The position numbers and the translations under genes are program-made. The notes under the pieces are model-generated. The model was given only the letters and a program-made list of their open reading frames with translations. It was not told the origin of the DNA and did not search any database. A stretch of 64,000 nt of DNA from Luscinia megarhynchos (Eukaryota; Chordata; Aves; Passeriformes; Turdidae). Below, one piece after another: positions 36,101 through 48,090 of the stretch. Position 1 is the first letter of the stretch. Each line of letters opens with the position of its first letter. The stretch is from assembly GCA_034336665.1 (NCBI GenBank), contig CM067570.1:19668502-19732501 (forward strand), given 5' to 3'.

Positions 36101-39100
36101 GTACAGTCTGCACAGCTGGATTGGGCTGACTGCTGTTATATTTTATTCTCTCCAGGTCAGAATCTAACTGTATTTATAAACACGTTATAAGTTTGAAGAA
36201 TGTCTTGAGTAATTCAGGCGCAATAGGCTCTTGTTAGTACATAGTAACTACTGGGATAGCCATTTTACACTCTGATTTGCCAAATTATAATGTAAGTTTA
36301 CAAATACTGGATCAATGACTTTGAAGAAAAATGCATTTTTAAGTATATTTTGTTTATTTGCTGGCATAAAAGCCATTAACTTACAAATACAGTTACACAG
36401 TAGTGTATTTCTAAGTCCTATTAACTCCTGAACTTATAGCAAGTTATTTGGTTTTTTGCCAGAATATTTAAATACAGTTAGAACATTTATTAGGGAAGTC
36501 TCAAATGAAGTAACAGCTTTTCTACTTTTTTTTTTTGTCAGCTATCATAAATTTAAGTAGTCACTTCTTGGCCTCAAGGCTTTTGTTAATCAGCAGAACA
36601 AGTGCATCAGGGAGCAGTAGAGATGTAAAGGATCTGACATCTGCATGAGCTATTACGGCTAACCAGTTTTCCTGAATCAACAGAACTTTGATATATGTTG
36701 GTGGGCATGCTTTTAACTGCTCCTCTTGGCAGAGAATTAGCATTCTTGTAATGTAAAATAAGCTAATTTAGTGAATTTCGAATTTAGCAAAGAAGAGCAA
36801 TCATGCCCTGAAATTTACAGAACACATACAGATGCTTCTGTATATACATTCTAAACTCCCTATATTGTGTTATTATACTATGGAAATTTATTTTGTTCCT
36901 TCAAATATTTTTTTTCCCAAAACACTAAAAAGAAAAAATTAATCATCTATGATCAAGCACAGAAAAGCCTCAGCTAAGGGATTCCAGTTCTGGACTTTAT
37001 CCTTCACTGCTCAGGTCAAGAGGTACAGGAAAAAGTGTTGAAATAGTGTTTTTATCATTTAGGAAAAAAGAAAGCATATTGCAGCATTGTTGAGTATACT
37101 CTCTATGTGGAACAAATTAATAAGAATGCATATGAATGAATAAGAAATAACAATATTAAAATTAAATTTGTCCTAATAATGCAGCTATTTCAAGGAAGTC
37201 CATACTGCCACTACTCTGAGTATCAGTATTTTTTCTAATGGTTAAATGAAGAATTCGACTAGAATCTTAGTTCTACTTTTCATTTTGCTACTCTAAACAT
37301 GATTAATGGCTCTTAATGCCTTGCCTGTCACATCAAAAGATCCTTGGTGTCCTCCAATCTGGGCTGTAAGTCTCCAGTCAGAGACTCATGGTTAAGTGAC
37401 TGAGCTTTATAAAAAATAGTGATAAAGTAGTGTCTTTGTTAACAGAGAAGACACTTACCAGAGGGAGCACATCAGTCCTACGCTCACATAATACTCTGCC
37501 TACGATATTGTAACTATATTGTAATTAAGCCAAATGTAGGTTAATACAGTATAGCACACTGACATAAATTTAAGAATAGGGCAAAAATATAAAATGAGAC
37601 TGTCTCTTGGAAAATGATGTCTTTGGAAAGTACTCAGAAATGACATGAAGCTCTAAATGAGTTCTCACAATGCTGTGACAACAGGAAAAAGATGGCATTA
37701 GTGAAACTAATATGAAATATTATGGATTCTTTAAATATAAAATAACGATCAGAAAAATAAAAAGCAACGAACCCAAAGAAATTCTGGAAAAGTAATTTGA
37801 GAGCTGGAAAAGCTGTCTTCCAGTGCAAGATTTAAAAAACTCCAACTGTTTAGCAGATCTAAGATTAAGAGATGAATTGATTATGGTGTACTAAAAAGCT
37901 TTCCAGGGAGAAAATATCTGGCTCTCTAATCCATTACGGAAAGATAAAACAAGGACTAAGACTGAGTTAAAGCAGGTTGAAATACAAATTCATGCACTGT
38001 GTCTAATTTAGCAGCAGGGATGAGTAACAGTTGAACAAACTAAAAAAGGGATGTAACCTCAACATGACTGGGCAAGCCTGTGGATGCAAACATGAGACAT
38101 GATGGGTTATTTTCCATCACAAAATTAGTGCTAATAGGAGGACCAATGTCCCTTAATAACTTGATGCCACCCATACATGTCTTCACTCTTTAAAAGCCAC
38201 ATGATTGATATATTGAGAGACCATTCTTCTTCTAAAGATAGGCACTTAAATTTAACTGAAATTCTAACAAGATATAAATATTTAATCCACTCAAGGCAGA
38301 AGATTAGACTATCTTCTGATATTCCTTTAGTGCAAATCTGCAACACGAGCAGAGAACAGAACTTGATGAGACTAAAAATGTGGCACCTCACACCTTTACT
38401 ATATTAGTGAATTAGTGACACTGAAAACTTGTGTTTCCAGTACTTTGGTTGGAGTTTTAGTACTATCAATAAGTTTGGACACTGATATTAGGTAGGATGA
38501 TTTATAAAATATTTAATGTCTGTTTCCCAAATGCTAGTCCAGAATTTTGCTTTGGTTTTGACAGGAAAAACATTCAAAAATAGAAATGCCAATTCTTTTA
38601 AAATTCTTAGCTGAAGACATCTCAGAATGGAGTTTTTATCATTATTTTTATTCTTCTTGAATAAAAATTTTCCATCTAGCCTTAACTATGAATCTGTTTT
38701 GGTTCTAGCTTTTCTTGGGTTTTGCTGTCTTTCTGCTCCCATTTGCTCCAGTTCATCTCCGCGTAGCTCTCATGCCAATTCATGTTTATTCGGGGCTTAC
38801 CATCTTTGCAACAGTGATTGCAACAGCTCTCATGGGAATCACAGAAAAGCTTATATTTGCATTGTAAGTATTTGTTTCCACTTGTTTATTAAGGTTATTC
38901 ATTGCAAATACACTCCCATTTGCCCAGAATAATAAGCATCCAGTATTGGGACATTGTTTTGTTTTGTTTGTATTAAAAAGACCTACCTAGCAGGAGACTG
39001 CTGTTTTTAGACCACTATTGTCTTTAAAACAATATTTTCTGACCTCTTCTTTCTTATTCCCTTTTCAAAGGAAAAATCCTGCATACAGTGCATCCCCACC

Positions 39101-39368
39101 AGAAGCAACTTTGGTCAACTGTCTTGGTATTTTGCTTGTCATATTTGGTTCACTTATTTTGTGGATGGCAAGCAGGCCCCACTGGAAGCGGCCCCCAGCA
39201 GAGAATGCTAAAATTCTGAGGCCCATTGCAGCAACTCCTGAAGGCACAGAAGTAGAATCCACAATGACAAACAGTAATGCAGATAAATCTGATCTGAGGG
39301 GCAATACTGAAGCAGCCAGAAAACAAAACATCAAATTTGATGAAGCAGCACAAAGATCAACTATGTAA
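32960..39368 (+). CDS. CYBRD1: CYBRD1 (Dcytb), transmembrane ascorbate-dependent ferric reductase, 4 coding exons
   Basis: A cytochrome b561 family protein that passes electrons from cytosolic ascorbate through two hemes to reduce Fe3+ (and Cu2+) outside the cell. The four exons total 849 bases, or 282 residues; human has 286. All four heme-ligand His are present: H48, H84, H118 and H157, equivalent to human H50, H86, H120 and H159. H106 equals the outer-face H108. Basic residues R68, K77 and K81 match the cytosolic ascorbate site. Six membrane segments lie near 7-30, 49-66, 83-103, 117-142, 152-173 and 197-217. The C-terminal tail ends [10 protein letters not shown] like the mammalian protein. 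The start has A at -3 and G at +4. Human begins two residues earlier (MAMEGYW versus MEDYG). All introns are GT-AG. Confidence 0.97.
33147..35946 (+). other. CYBRD1: CYBRD1 intron 1
   Basis: 2.8 kb. The first 160 bases are still CpG island; the rest is AT-rich. It contains a perfect 13-base inverted repeat (33976-33988 with 34017-34029). Nothing else was recognised. Confidence 0.85.
33976..34029. repeat. Perfect 13-bp inverted repeat (hairpin)
   Basis: Arms CTATTGAGCAATA and TATTGCTCAATAG are separated by 28 bases. They could form a stem-loop; no mobile family was recognised. Confidence 0.8.
35947..36155 (+). CDS. CYBRD1: CYBRD1 exon 2
   Basis: Bounded by TTTCTTCAG/CTATTA and CTCCAG/GTCAGA. 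It encodes (A)[39 protein letters not shown] and [20 protein letters not shown]. It contains heme ligands H84 and H118 and the ascorbate-side basic residues. It is 209 bases long. Confidence 0.97.
36156..38708 (+). other. CYBRD1: CYBRD1 intron 2
   Basis: 2.55 kb of AT-rich sequence in which no gene, RNA or clear repeat was recognised. Confidence 0.8.
38709..38863 (+). CDS. CYBRD1: CYBRD1 exon 3
   Basis: Bounded by GGTTCTAG/CTTTTC and GCATT/GTAAGT. It encodes [40 protein letters not shown] and [11 protein letters not shown]. It contains heme ligand H157. It is 155 bases long. Confidence 0.97.
39071..39368 (+). CDS. CYBRD1: CYBRD1 exon 4 with the stop
   Basis: The acceptor CTTTTCAAAG precedes GAAAAA. 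It encodes [20 protein letters not shown], the sixth membrane segment, WKRPP, and a polar cytosolic tail ending QRSTM, TAA at 39366-39368. The preceding intron is only 207 bases. Confidence 0.97.
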
Positions 39369-41060
39369 AGAAAATACACAGAATAAAAGTACTATTATAC
39401 CTCCAAATTCCCTCTGGTGAGGGTCCTTCTAGTTTAGTTACATTGATATGTAAGTAGGTTGGGTGTTCATTTTCAATATGGCTTGCTGAAAGATACTCAA
39501 GTTTTCTGCATACGGATTTAAATTTCTATAAATCCCAAACTTATTTTATTGTTCCATGACCAGTCCATGCCTTGTTTAAAAAACAAGAGCATGAATGACA
39601 TTACAATCATAATTTGATTGGGAAAATCACATCATTGGAAACTGTGTTCCTTATCACTTTTTAACTTAATGCTTATATCTCTTATAGTCATGAAAAATTT
39701 AACAAGATTCAGAGTAAATTTTGAGTGATTTTGCAGGTTATGAATCAGCCATGAAGTATGCCAGACAGAAAAATTTAGTTTGTCACATATAAATGTTCTG
39801 GTAATGTTCACTTTTTTAAAGTTCTGATTTGTCTAGCTGATTAACCCCCCCACCAGCTGCTATGTTCTACGGGATTTGAGGTAATTCTGCACTTTACAGA
39901 GTTCCTTCATAAAAAGGTTTATTCTAAAATTTTTAGTTAAAAAAAAGAAATTAAAAATTTGCTTGATATCTTCATAAAATATTACATTTCCTTTAGAAAC
40001 TTCTGGGGGATTTTGGTCTTGTTTTTGTAAAATCAGAATGTATCTGTTGACCTTCTAACGAATTCTACCAAGTATATTTTATACAGGCAATATTTGGCTT
40101 TGAATTATGTGCAATTATTACTGAAATCTAAGGAAATTTTAAGACACCCACATGCAGAATTTGTGGTATTTGAAAAGCTATAGAAACACACTTAAAAAAA
40201 TGTATCACTTAAACTAAGTCTTCCTTAAGGCAGCAATTTAGCGTCTTGATTTGATTGCACAGTTCTATTGATTTATGCTACTGGACTAGGAAAGCAGAAA
40301 AATCTGCTATCATTCTCACAGAAAAAAATTACCTAAAAGTGAGAAATGCTTTCTTCAAGACATAGGTGAGCTTTGCTGTTTTAATAATATGCTACGTTTT
40401 AACTGAAAGGCAATTTGGGAATCTCCACACTGACATCAAAAGCATTATCATAGGCATGAAGACATGCTTTAGTCTATAAGCAATGTATACAAACTTTATT
40501 CCTTTCTAATTTGAAATTACAGTTTTAAATAATGCAATTTTCTCTAAATAATGGAGAGTCCTTACCGGCACTTTACTTTTATAGCTCTTTCTAGTAATTG
40601 AAGTATTAATGTATTGTGCTCATTCATTAATTTCATAGATACAAATAACATTTATACTATTACTACTATAGAAGAATAATTATAGTAGATTATTTGGACT
40701 ATACAAGTCCAAAATGATGAACCATTCTATTATCTCTTGTAAAAGATGCAGAGCCCACTAGAAATAAGAATTTACCACTGTTCATGTTGGAATATAGATA
40801 GTTTCAATCAGCATATAATTTCCTATTTTTTAAATACTATGTAAGTTTTTATCTACTTCAGCTTTTAAAAACATTTTAATACATTACCCTTCAACAAGTG
40901 AGCCATTTTTGTAGTTCACTGTGTGCTAGTACGAAGTATTTTGGACATGAGTTATTTTGGGTCTTCTCTGACAAGAAGCACTGCAGTTCCTGTTATTTGA
41001 TGTGTAATAATATTTTCTTATTTGGTGAATGCAGTACAGAAAGCTAGCATAATAAAATAT
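39369..41060 (+). other. CYBRD1: CYBRD1 3' UTR (probable)
   Basis: AT-rich sequence downstream of the stop. A first AATAAA is only 14 bases after it (39382-39387) and a second is at 41051-41056. Mammalian CYBRD1 has a long 3' UTR, so the distal signal is plausible. I looked for an iron-responsive element: the CAGTG at about 41298 is not flanked by a pairing stem. Confidence 0.5.
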
Positions 41061-41765
41061 TTTTAAAACTTTTCTGCTATACCATTTGGTACTCAAGGAC
41101 TACATTCCAGAGTTCTATGTTTTCCCTTATAGGTTTGTGAATGACTGGGACCAACCTCACATTGGTGTATTTTTCCACTGTAGAAAATACCTGCTTTTAA
41201 TGTACAATTCAGGTATGACAGAAGGAACACTAACCTAAACTACTAAACTATTGTGTGAGCACTCCTCCAGTCCCACTATGTGCAATGAATCAAACAGTGA
41301 AGCATGACAGGGGAAGTGAACAAATGAGTTCACTTGCAGTAATTTGCTATGCAGTTTTCTATACTGCACTCACACAGGCAACAGCATTTTAAATTGTTAT
41401 GTACTGGCTTGTTACCGTGTCTCATCCACCTGTGAAAATAAGCTCACTCAATCCTTGCATAGTACTAGGTCACATAATAAAATCATATGTTTGTATGAAA
41501 AGTAGTCAGTTGCCGAGGGATTGTTCTGGAAGAAACTAACTGTACAGTGTACTGGAAAAACACAAAATCTATTACTTCTTTTGTTACAGTACTGAGTTGA
41601 ATGTATTGAAATGAACAGCTTTTAGGTGGTTGGTTCTATATGCTGTTAAAGTTAAGCTACAATAACCAGTATGCCCTTCTGGTTTCCATTGTATTCCATG
41701 TACTGTTCAAGGGGAATGATACTTGAAAAAAGAATGATGGCATTTCTTTACTTCTCTATTCTCAT

Positions 41766-41887
41766 GAAGAGCAAGATCAAGTAACACCAAGGTTATGGGT
41801 TTAAATCCCATATGGGCCATTTGCTTAAGGGCTGGACTTGATCCTTCTGGATCCCTTCCAATTCCAACCATTCTGTGATTCTGTGAT
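41766..41887 (+). mobile_element. tRNA-Ile-derived SINE (TguSINE1-like) with CR1-type tail
   Basis: The first part (41766-41819) resembles the 3' two thirds of tRNA-Ile: AGAGC, AACACCAAGGTTATGGG, a B-box-like GGTTTAAATCC and the acceptor end GGGCCA. It is followed by GCTGGACTTGATCC, TCCCTTCCAATTCCAACC and two ATTCTGTG octamers, the classic CR1 LINE 3' end. This tRNA-Ile head with CR1 tail is the structure of TguSINE1 described from zebra finch. The 5' end of the tRNA part (A box) is missing or decayed. Confidence 0.8.
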
Positions 41888-43716
41888 ATAAAACTAACTC
41901 AAAATCAAAGATTAGCACCCTTTTGAGGGGAGCCCCCCAGAACATAATTTTGGTTTTCAGCTGAGAGAGTAAACATAATAGTAGAAATTCAGCAGAAGCT
42001 TGAAGATTCCATTTGGAGAATTTAGAATCAGAGATATCTCATGTGCATGAACTGTGTGATTCTGGCTGCTGATTTTTGGAAGGTCCCCATGAGATGCAGT
42101 AGCTGTGAGCTCCTTGATCAACATTGGTGTGTGCAATTTAAAACTGACAAAACATACAATAGACATTTGGCTTAATTCTAAACTGATTAAAAAGGCCTCT
42201 AAGTATCCTTGCAAAAAAAATGAGGTTCAATGCTAAATAAAAATCCATAGATGTTTGGAGAGTAATAGTCCTAAACCTGCTCCTCAACGTGGCCTTCCAT
42301 TAACTTTCCTTTCACACAAATTTTCTTACCTGAATTTATGAGTAACATAAATACAGTAGCAACATAGGAAGTGAAAAGATTGTATTTTCAAAGATACAAA
42401 AGGAAGGTAGAACTCTAGCCTTTTCATAGAGATTTTTCTGCATGTTTGGAAATCATCTACATGGCTGTTTTTACAGGAACATGATTGTAGAGCTTACATT
42501 CCAGGTTTGGATTCCAATAAAAACAGGAAGTTACAAAACCTAACATTAAAAGTGCTATCTTTTTAAGATGCCTGGAAAAAAAAAATACTCTATTTACATT
42601 CTGTCGTGGACAGAAGTAGAAGAGTGTTTTTTTCCTACATTAATGAAACTGAGAAATGATGGTACAAATTAGATTCTAAAATGGAATTTAATTACATGTG
42701 TACTTCTTACTACATGTAACCAAGAATATTGCATATGGTAATGTAAATATGGATTACTTGTTTACATGGATATTTTATTAGTGACTAAGAGATATTGCCA
42801 AATATTTTCTATTTCGAAAGTCTCTTTCTTTTGCTTTTATTTCAGAAAATTCCTTCCTCTATTTTTAACTGTACACAAGAACTTAAAAAATTATTTTATC
42901 ATCCAAGGTACTTATTTGTAGATAAGAGAAAATATTTAATTACAATGTCTGTTTTCTTTATTCTTTTTTATATATTAATAAAAATTATTTTTGAGCTTGT
43001 GATACTACTGAGTACAGATTTTCATTATGGTACTAAAATATAACTTTCTAAATTTGGATAATGATCAAATTACTCCTAAATTACTTTTTGAAAACAGGAC
43101 AGTTGTACAAAGTTTCTTAAATATGTCTTAATTTCAACTATTTATGATGATCTTTATGATGAAGTTTATGTACTTTGTAAATATATACATATGTACTTTA
43201 GAAACATAATCAGTATATAATGGAAATTGAAAGAATTCACAGAAAGTAAAAGAATTCACTGCATAAGCAATTCGTATTTCACCTTCTGATCATAACGGAA
43301 ATTCCTCATAGCAGTGGTTAGAGGGAGGAAAAACCAAACCAAAACTATCCTGTCGTGAGAATGCAATTGCAAATATGGGAAGATCAAGCCAACATTTGTT
43401 AGCATGGGGCTTGAGTTTACAGCTGAGTCCATGGCCACGTACACTGACTACTCATTGGCTCTCAAATTCCATATTTTGCTGGTCATCAAGTCATATTATA
43501 GTTACAAATACAGCTATCAGAAAATGGATAAAAGTTTTGAAAATGTTTGCAATTTATAGTTCAATTTTCACAAGAATTTCATTCCAATAAAATAAAAATC
43601 CATCGAGTAGCACTTAAATTCAGCAGGATATAATTAAATATTAGTGTGATTAATAGTGTGACAGTCAAATACTTTTGGGCAGATGATCCTGCTTATATGT
43701 GTATACAAGCAGTAAT

Positions 43717-43730
43717 CCACTAGGTGGCAA
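43717..43730 (+). promoter_or_regulatory. CTCF-like core motif
   Basis: CCACTAGGTGGCAA matches the CTCF core CCACNAGRKGGCA at every informative position. It lies between CYBRD1 and DYNC1I2. Occupancy is unknown. Confidence 0.5.
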
Positions 43731-44874
43731 GCACAACCAGAACGGCCTTTGGCAGATGCTAGACCAGCCTTACTTTTAGGTGATACAATGTCTGCCTCAA
43801 AACAAAACCACAAAGTTAGTCGTCTTAAAAAACACAGTCACGTCACAATTCATATATTCACTTCTTTTTTCTTCTAAAGGGCCCGCTCAGAATATAGTAT
43901 TTCTTCATCCCTGACATTGGAAACTGTTCTTTATTGCGCTAGGCCTCTTGAACTTCTGTTTGTAACTTTTGTGCAAATACAAGCTTGGTTAAAAGATGCA
44001 ACAACAAGAACAGAAAAGCATTGAAGTTTAAGGATAAGCTCATATACAAGATATGAAAGCAGCAAGAATAAGTAAAAAAAGCAGGAACTTCCAGTACTTT
44101 TACCATTTGACCTTGCAGTTAAAAAAAAAAATCTAGAAAAAGTAAATATGAATGCCAATTTCAAATAATGAAGAAGCACACTTCTGCCATCTGATACCTG
44201 CTAACAGCTTCTGTTCTTAATTTAATCTCTTTGTGGATCCTGGCTTGTTTTCTGATGATGTTTTCTGATCTATTCCACTGAAGAGACTAGTTTCAGTACT
44301 ACTGAAAGGTATTTTTTACATGGTATGCAAACGCTATTGCTTGATCTTACTTGCTTCCCAATCTCTCAGACTATTATTTTTGTCTCCTATGGCTAACTGG
44401 TATTGATGAGACAAGGCAACGTGGTTTTTCACAAAGCTTGCTATTCATTTTTAGGTCAACAAAGTGGCAAAATTCATGTAATTCTGATTCTCCAGGACAT
44501 TGATCTCATTATTGTTATGACTACTGGATCTGGTAAAAATACTGGCTTAAAATACCCTAGTAATTCAGCTTGGGTGCTTGTTCTTTTTGTTAAAAAATAG
44601 CAACTGCTGTTGCAATTAAGGAATAACTCACCACTGTGGCAATGGGAGCACTAATACTGTCTGGCTCCTGTTTCTGATCTGATGTAGAGAATGAGACTAA
44701 AAATATAAAAAAATTTACATGACTGTTCATTGCTGTGATTACTGCATCTGTAATGAGGAATTTGAACAGAAAGCACAGCCTCTGTGATCATTTTAGTCTG
44801 TTTCAAATGCAAGACTGCCAATGGATAATAATGACCCTGAACACATTAATAGGTCTTAATTACCTATTAAGACA

Positions 44875-45300
44875 TCACCTGGGAGCCTGAACCCCCACCC
44901 TCCTGCCCATGAGTTCAGGACCTTTAATCCCCTTCCACCTGGGTGTTTCAGTGCTTGCCTGCATCCCCTTGGACCTGACTTCTGGCCTGATTTCTGCCTG
45001 GTCCCATCACCCTGGACTGCCTAAGCAACCACAGGACTCTGACCCTCAGTAGGTCAGGTTATGAACTGTAGATTGACTTTCCAGCATAACTGTCAACCTG
45101 CTTCAGCAGCTGAACCTGGTTGCCATTTCCTGCAATTCCTCTTTGCCCTGCTGCCAGCCATTCCCCATTGCACCCTGCCAGCAACCCTCTTGCACGTTCA
45201 GCCTGTACTCCGAAGTGACTAAATTGGTCCTCACAAAGTTATTTGCTGTAGACAGACAGTGGCTTCCCCATTTATACCTATTTCTTCTCTTCATATTCTT
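44875..45300. other. GC-richer block of unknown origin
   Basis: A stretch with many CCTG/CCCC words in AT-rich surroundings. It is probably an old transposable-element remnant, but no family or terminal structure was recognised. An imperfect hairpin (GTCTTAAT...ATTAAGAC) is at its left edge. Confidence 0.35.
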
Positions 45301-45693
45301 TTATGGCAATACTTTACTTAAAAAGCCTTAAAATTACATTTTAGTTATAATCTACAAATAATGGATGAGGTGCATGGAGTGAACAAAGATGTTTGCCAGA
45401 CAGTTACTCAATAACAATAAAACAACGTTTTTTCCTGCATTTCCAATTATACTGAATGATGCCATCATTTCATACATCTCCATACCTAACAAGAGTAGCA
45501 GCACGAAGTGTCCATGTCTGTGTAGAAAAGTATGCTTTTTTTAAAACCTACATCAATGTGAAATCAGAGATAAATCTTGTACTCACTTTATTGCATACTG
45601 TAAGCATACAAGAGCCTAGTGAAACACAACTGCAGCAGATCTCAAAATGCTGCAGTTGAAGTTTTCCTAGCTCTTTGATCTGTACTGATAATC

Positions 45694-46031
45694 ATGCAGT
45701 TGGTGACTGGGAAGAAAGCCCACAGCTCTGAAAAGAAGGCACTGTTATACATGGATTTGGATGAACTCTTCTCTGCTACCAAGCAGCAGAAACCTGATGA
45801 TGGCCCTGCAAAAGCCTGGGAAGAATTTGCCAATCCATGAGATGGCAACAACGTAACCACAAGCACCATTTGAGTGAATGAGTTTGCATATGGATCTGAG
45901 CACTGCTCTCCTCTCCTCAAATAAATGAAAGAAAATTCAGAGGCAATACAGGCAGTCAGCAATTCCCACGTTCAACAGCTGTTCAAACCCCCTCCACAGA
46001 GTTACTTCACCCTGAAAAAAAGGTATCTTTA
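45694..46031 (+). pseudogene. Decayed coding-like frame, unidentified
   Basis: From ATG at 45694 the frame encodes 48 residues, including KKALLYMDLDELFSATKQQK and KAWEEFANP, to TGA at 45838. The same frame continues with TGA and TAA stops through MKENSEAIQAVSNSHVQQLF to TAA near 46029. The composition is protein-like, but I cannot name a parent. It may be a retrocopy or transposon relic, or chance. Confidence 0.25.
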
Positions 46032-46652
46032 AGTAAGAATTGCTTCCAGAGTTTTTAGCTGACTTCAGGGACAGGAGAGTTCCCTGTTATTCCAGTCTCT
46101 GACTGCACTTGTACTCCATTTGAACGTGCTTTTAATAAGAAGTCAAATACTCTGGCCCAGAATCACACAGAGTGCTTCTTTTGATTTCTTCCTTTGTAAG
46201 CCCATGTCAGCCATCACGGAGTCTTGTGTACTGTGTTTGAACTTCTTTTTTATTTTCAATTGTAATTCAGGTACTAACAATAGGAAACTATATCAAGGAA
46301 TTACATGGTTTCAACTCATCACAACAATGCCTTGGTCTTCTTCCTAACTGGTGACTACAGTCCTGTGAGAGTTCAGACATTTCTCCACATTTCCCTACAA
46401 ATTGTATTATTTTGCACTTTCTAACATTATGCTTTCCATTCACTAATTAACATTTCATCTTATTCCAAACTCCTTTCTCCAGTTCTTCTGAGGACATTTT
46501 ACTCCTATCTTTGTATTTCCTGAACCTCTGCTCTAGCAACAAAATCTTTATATTTCTCAGTATGTTTTCTCTGGTTTAAAACCTAATCATTCTCTCATCC
46601 CAGGGAAGGTAACTCAGTTTAGTCTGAGTAAGACACTTCCTCCTTAAAGGAA

Positions 46653-46673
46653 ATTAGTCCTTAAAGGACTAAT
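46653..46673. repeat. Perfect 21-base palindrome
   Basis: ATTAGTCCTT and AAGGACTAAT flank a single A. It is a short cruciform-capable sequence of unknown role. Confidence 0.8.
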
Positions 46674-47879
46674 TCACTCTGAAGTAAGTTCTTGTGGAAT
46701 GCAATAATTGGATACAAAGACATTTTGTACATCAGTCCAATAAGTAATAAATTCAAATTATATCACAAACCCTACTTTCAGTTTTATTATGTTGTTGCCA
46801 TGTTTATGATAGTTATTTGAATTATACTTATTCTTCCTTTGCCTATCGAAACATTTACAACATCCCTAAGCAAATAATAACAATCATTAAAAATATCTTG
46901 GGGTTTTGATCTAACATTTTGAATTTTCAATTAAAAATATGTTTGTTGCTTTAGAGGCAATCTGTAGGTAAAATACATAAAATTAATTCCACCAGCCACA
47001 TCCAACAATTTTTGGTTACTTTGTAATCTCAGATCTGACTCATTCTGAGAGAAGACAGCTTGTGCAGCCTCTGTAAAACACTAGGAAAAGCAGAAACTTC
47101 AATTTTTTCTCTTTATAGATTTGTTTATTCAGAAGGAAGCTTTGAAATAAAAGACTTTGAAAGGCTGGTTGAATAATGAGTTGTTATTCTTTGAAGGCAT
47201 ATTATCTTTACAAGAAAACCTGAGGGTTTCTAATGAGTAGAACCCTTTATTTTTGAAAGAAAATAAATGGAAGAGTTTGAAAAGATTTTTTTCTTGTCGG
47301 TTTTTTTTCTTCCTCCTGGAGCTGCCTGTTGCTCTTATGTGGAAGCTTCCTGCTGATTTGACTTTTTATTCTGCTGTGAGACTGATGCCAAGATTTACAT
47401 GATTGCTGTGGATAGGAACTGGAGTTAGCATAAGGAAGATAACTGCTTTTCCCCTAGGGAGAGGCAGAAAAGAGAAAGACAGAGTGGGGCACATAGACAA
47501 TAATATCTGAAGCTATAGTCTTGGTCAATTATTTTATTCATCCTCTATTTTAGATTATGCTGCAACTAATAAAAGGCAAGAAAGCTACTGGAATTAAGCC
47601 AGGAACACAGATAATGAAGGAAAGTATTTGTGGTTTCATGCAAATGTCCAACTATAATGGAAGCAATGTACTGTTTTCATACAGAACTGACATAGTGCCC
47701 CTTGTAACGTAAGTGCAATTAACAAAACCTCCCATCAGAATCTGTCAGGCAGAGATCTGCCTTCTACACAGGGCCCTTCAGCAGAGAGAAAAGGGTAACT
47801 GTAGAACTCTGCATCATTACAATTATTTTAGCAATTCATTGTCTATAGAGTCTTTGCATATTCAGTTTTTAATCACATT

Positions 47880-48090
47880 CTCTGGACTGTGGGAGCCCAG
47901 GGTATACCCCTGGCCTCTCTGGGGGTCTCAAAACCCCCCCGGCAAGGGTCTCAAAGACCCCTGAGTGAGACCCTGGTGTCTCAGGCACTGAATTCACACC
48001 CCTGGAGGAAAGAGCTGGGTTCCAAACCACCTGCATGTCCACCTAAGGTGATCTCGGGTCTAAGGAGACACCTCGGGCTGTGACACTGGA
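47880..48090. other. GC-rich block, possible retroelement fragment
   Basis: A 200-base GC-rich island with repeated GGGTCTCAAA-type words and runs of C. Its texture is unlike both flanks. No coding domain or LTR terminus was identified, so a solo or truncated repeat is only an inference. Confidence 0.3.

Noticed and set aside
41280..41320. Possible iron-responsive element (CAGTG) in the region after CYBRD1
   Set aside because: The bases either side of the loop-like CAGTG cannot pair into the required five-base upper stem, and no bulged C is placed correctly.
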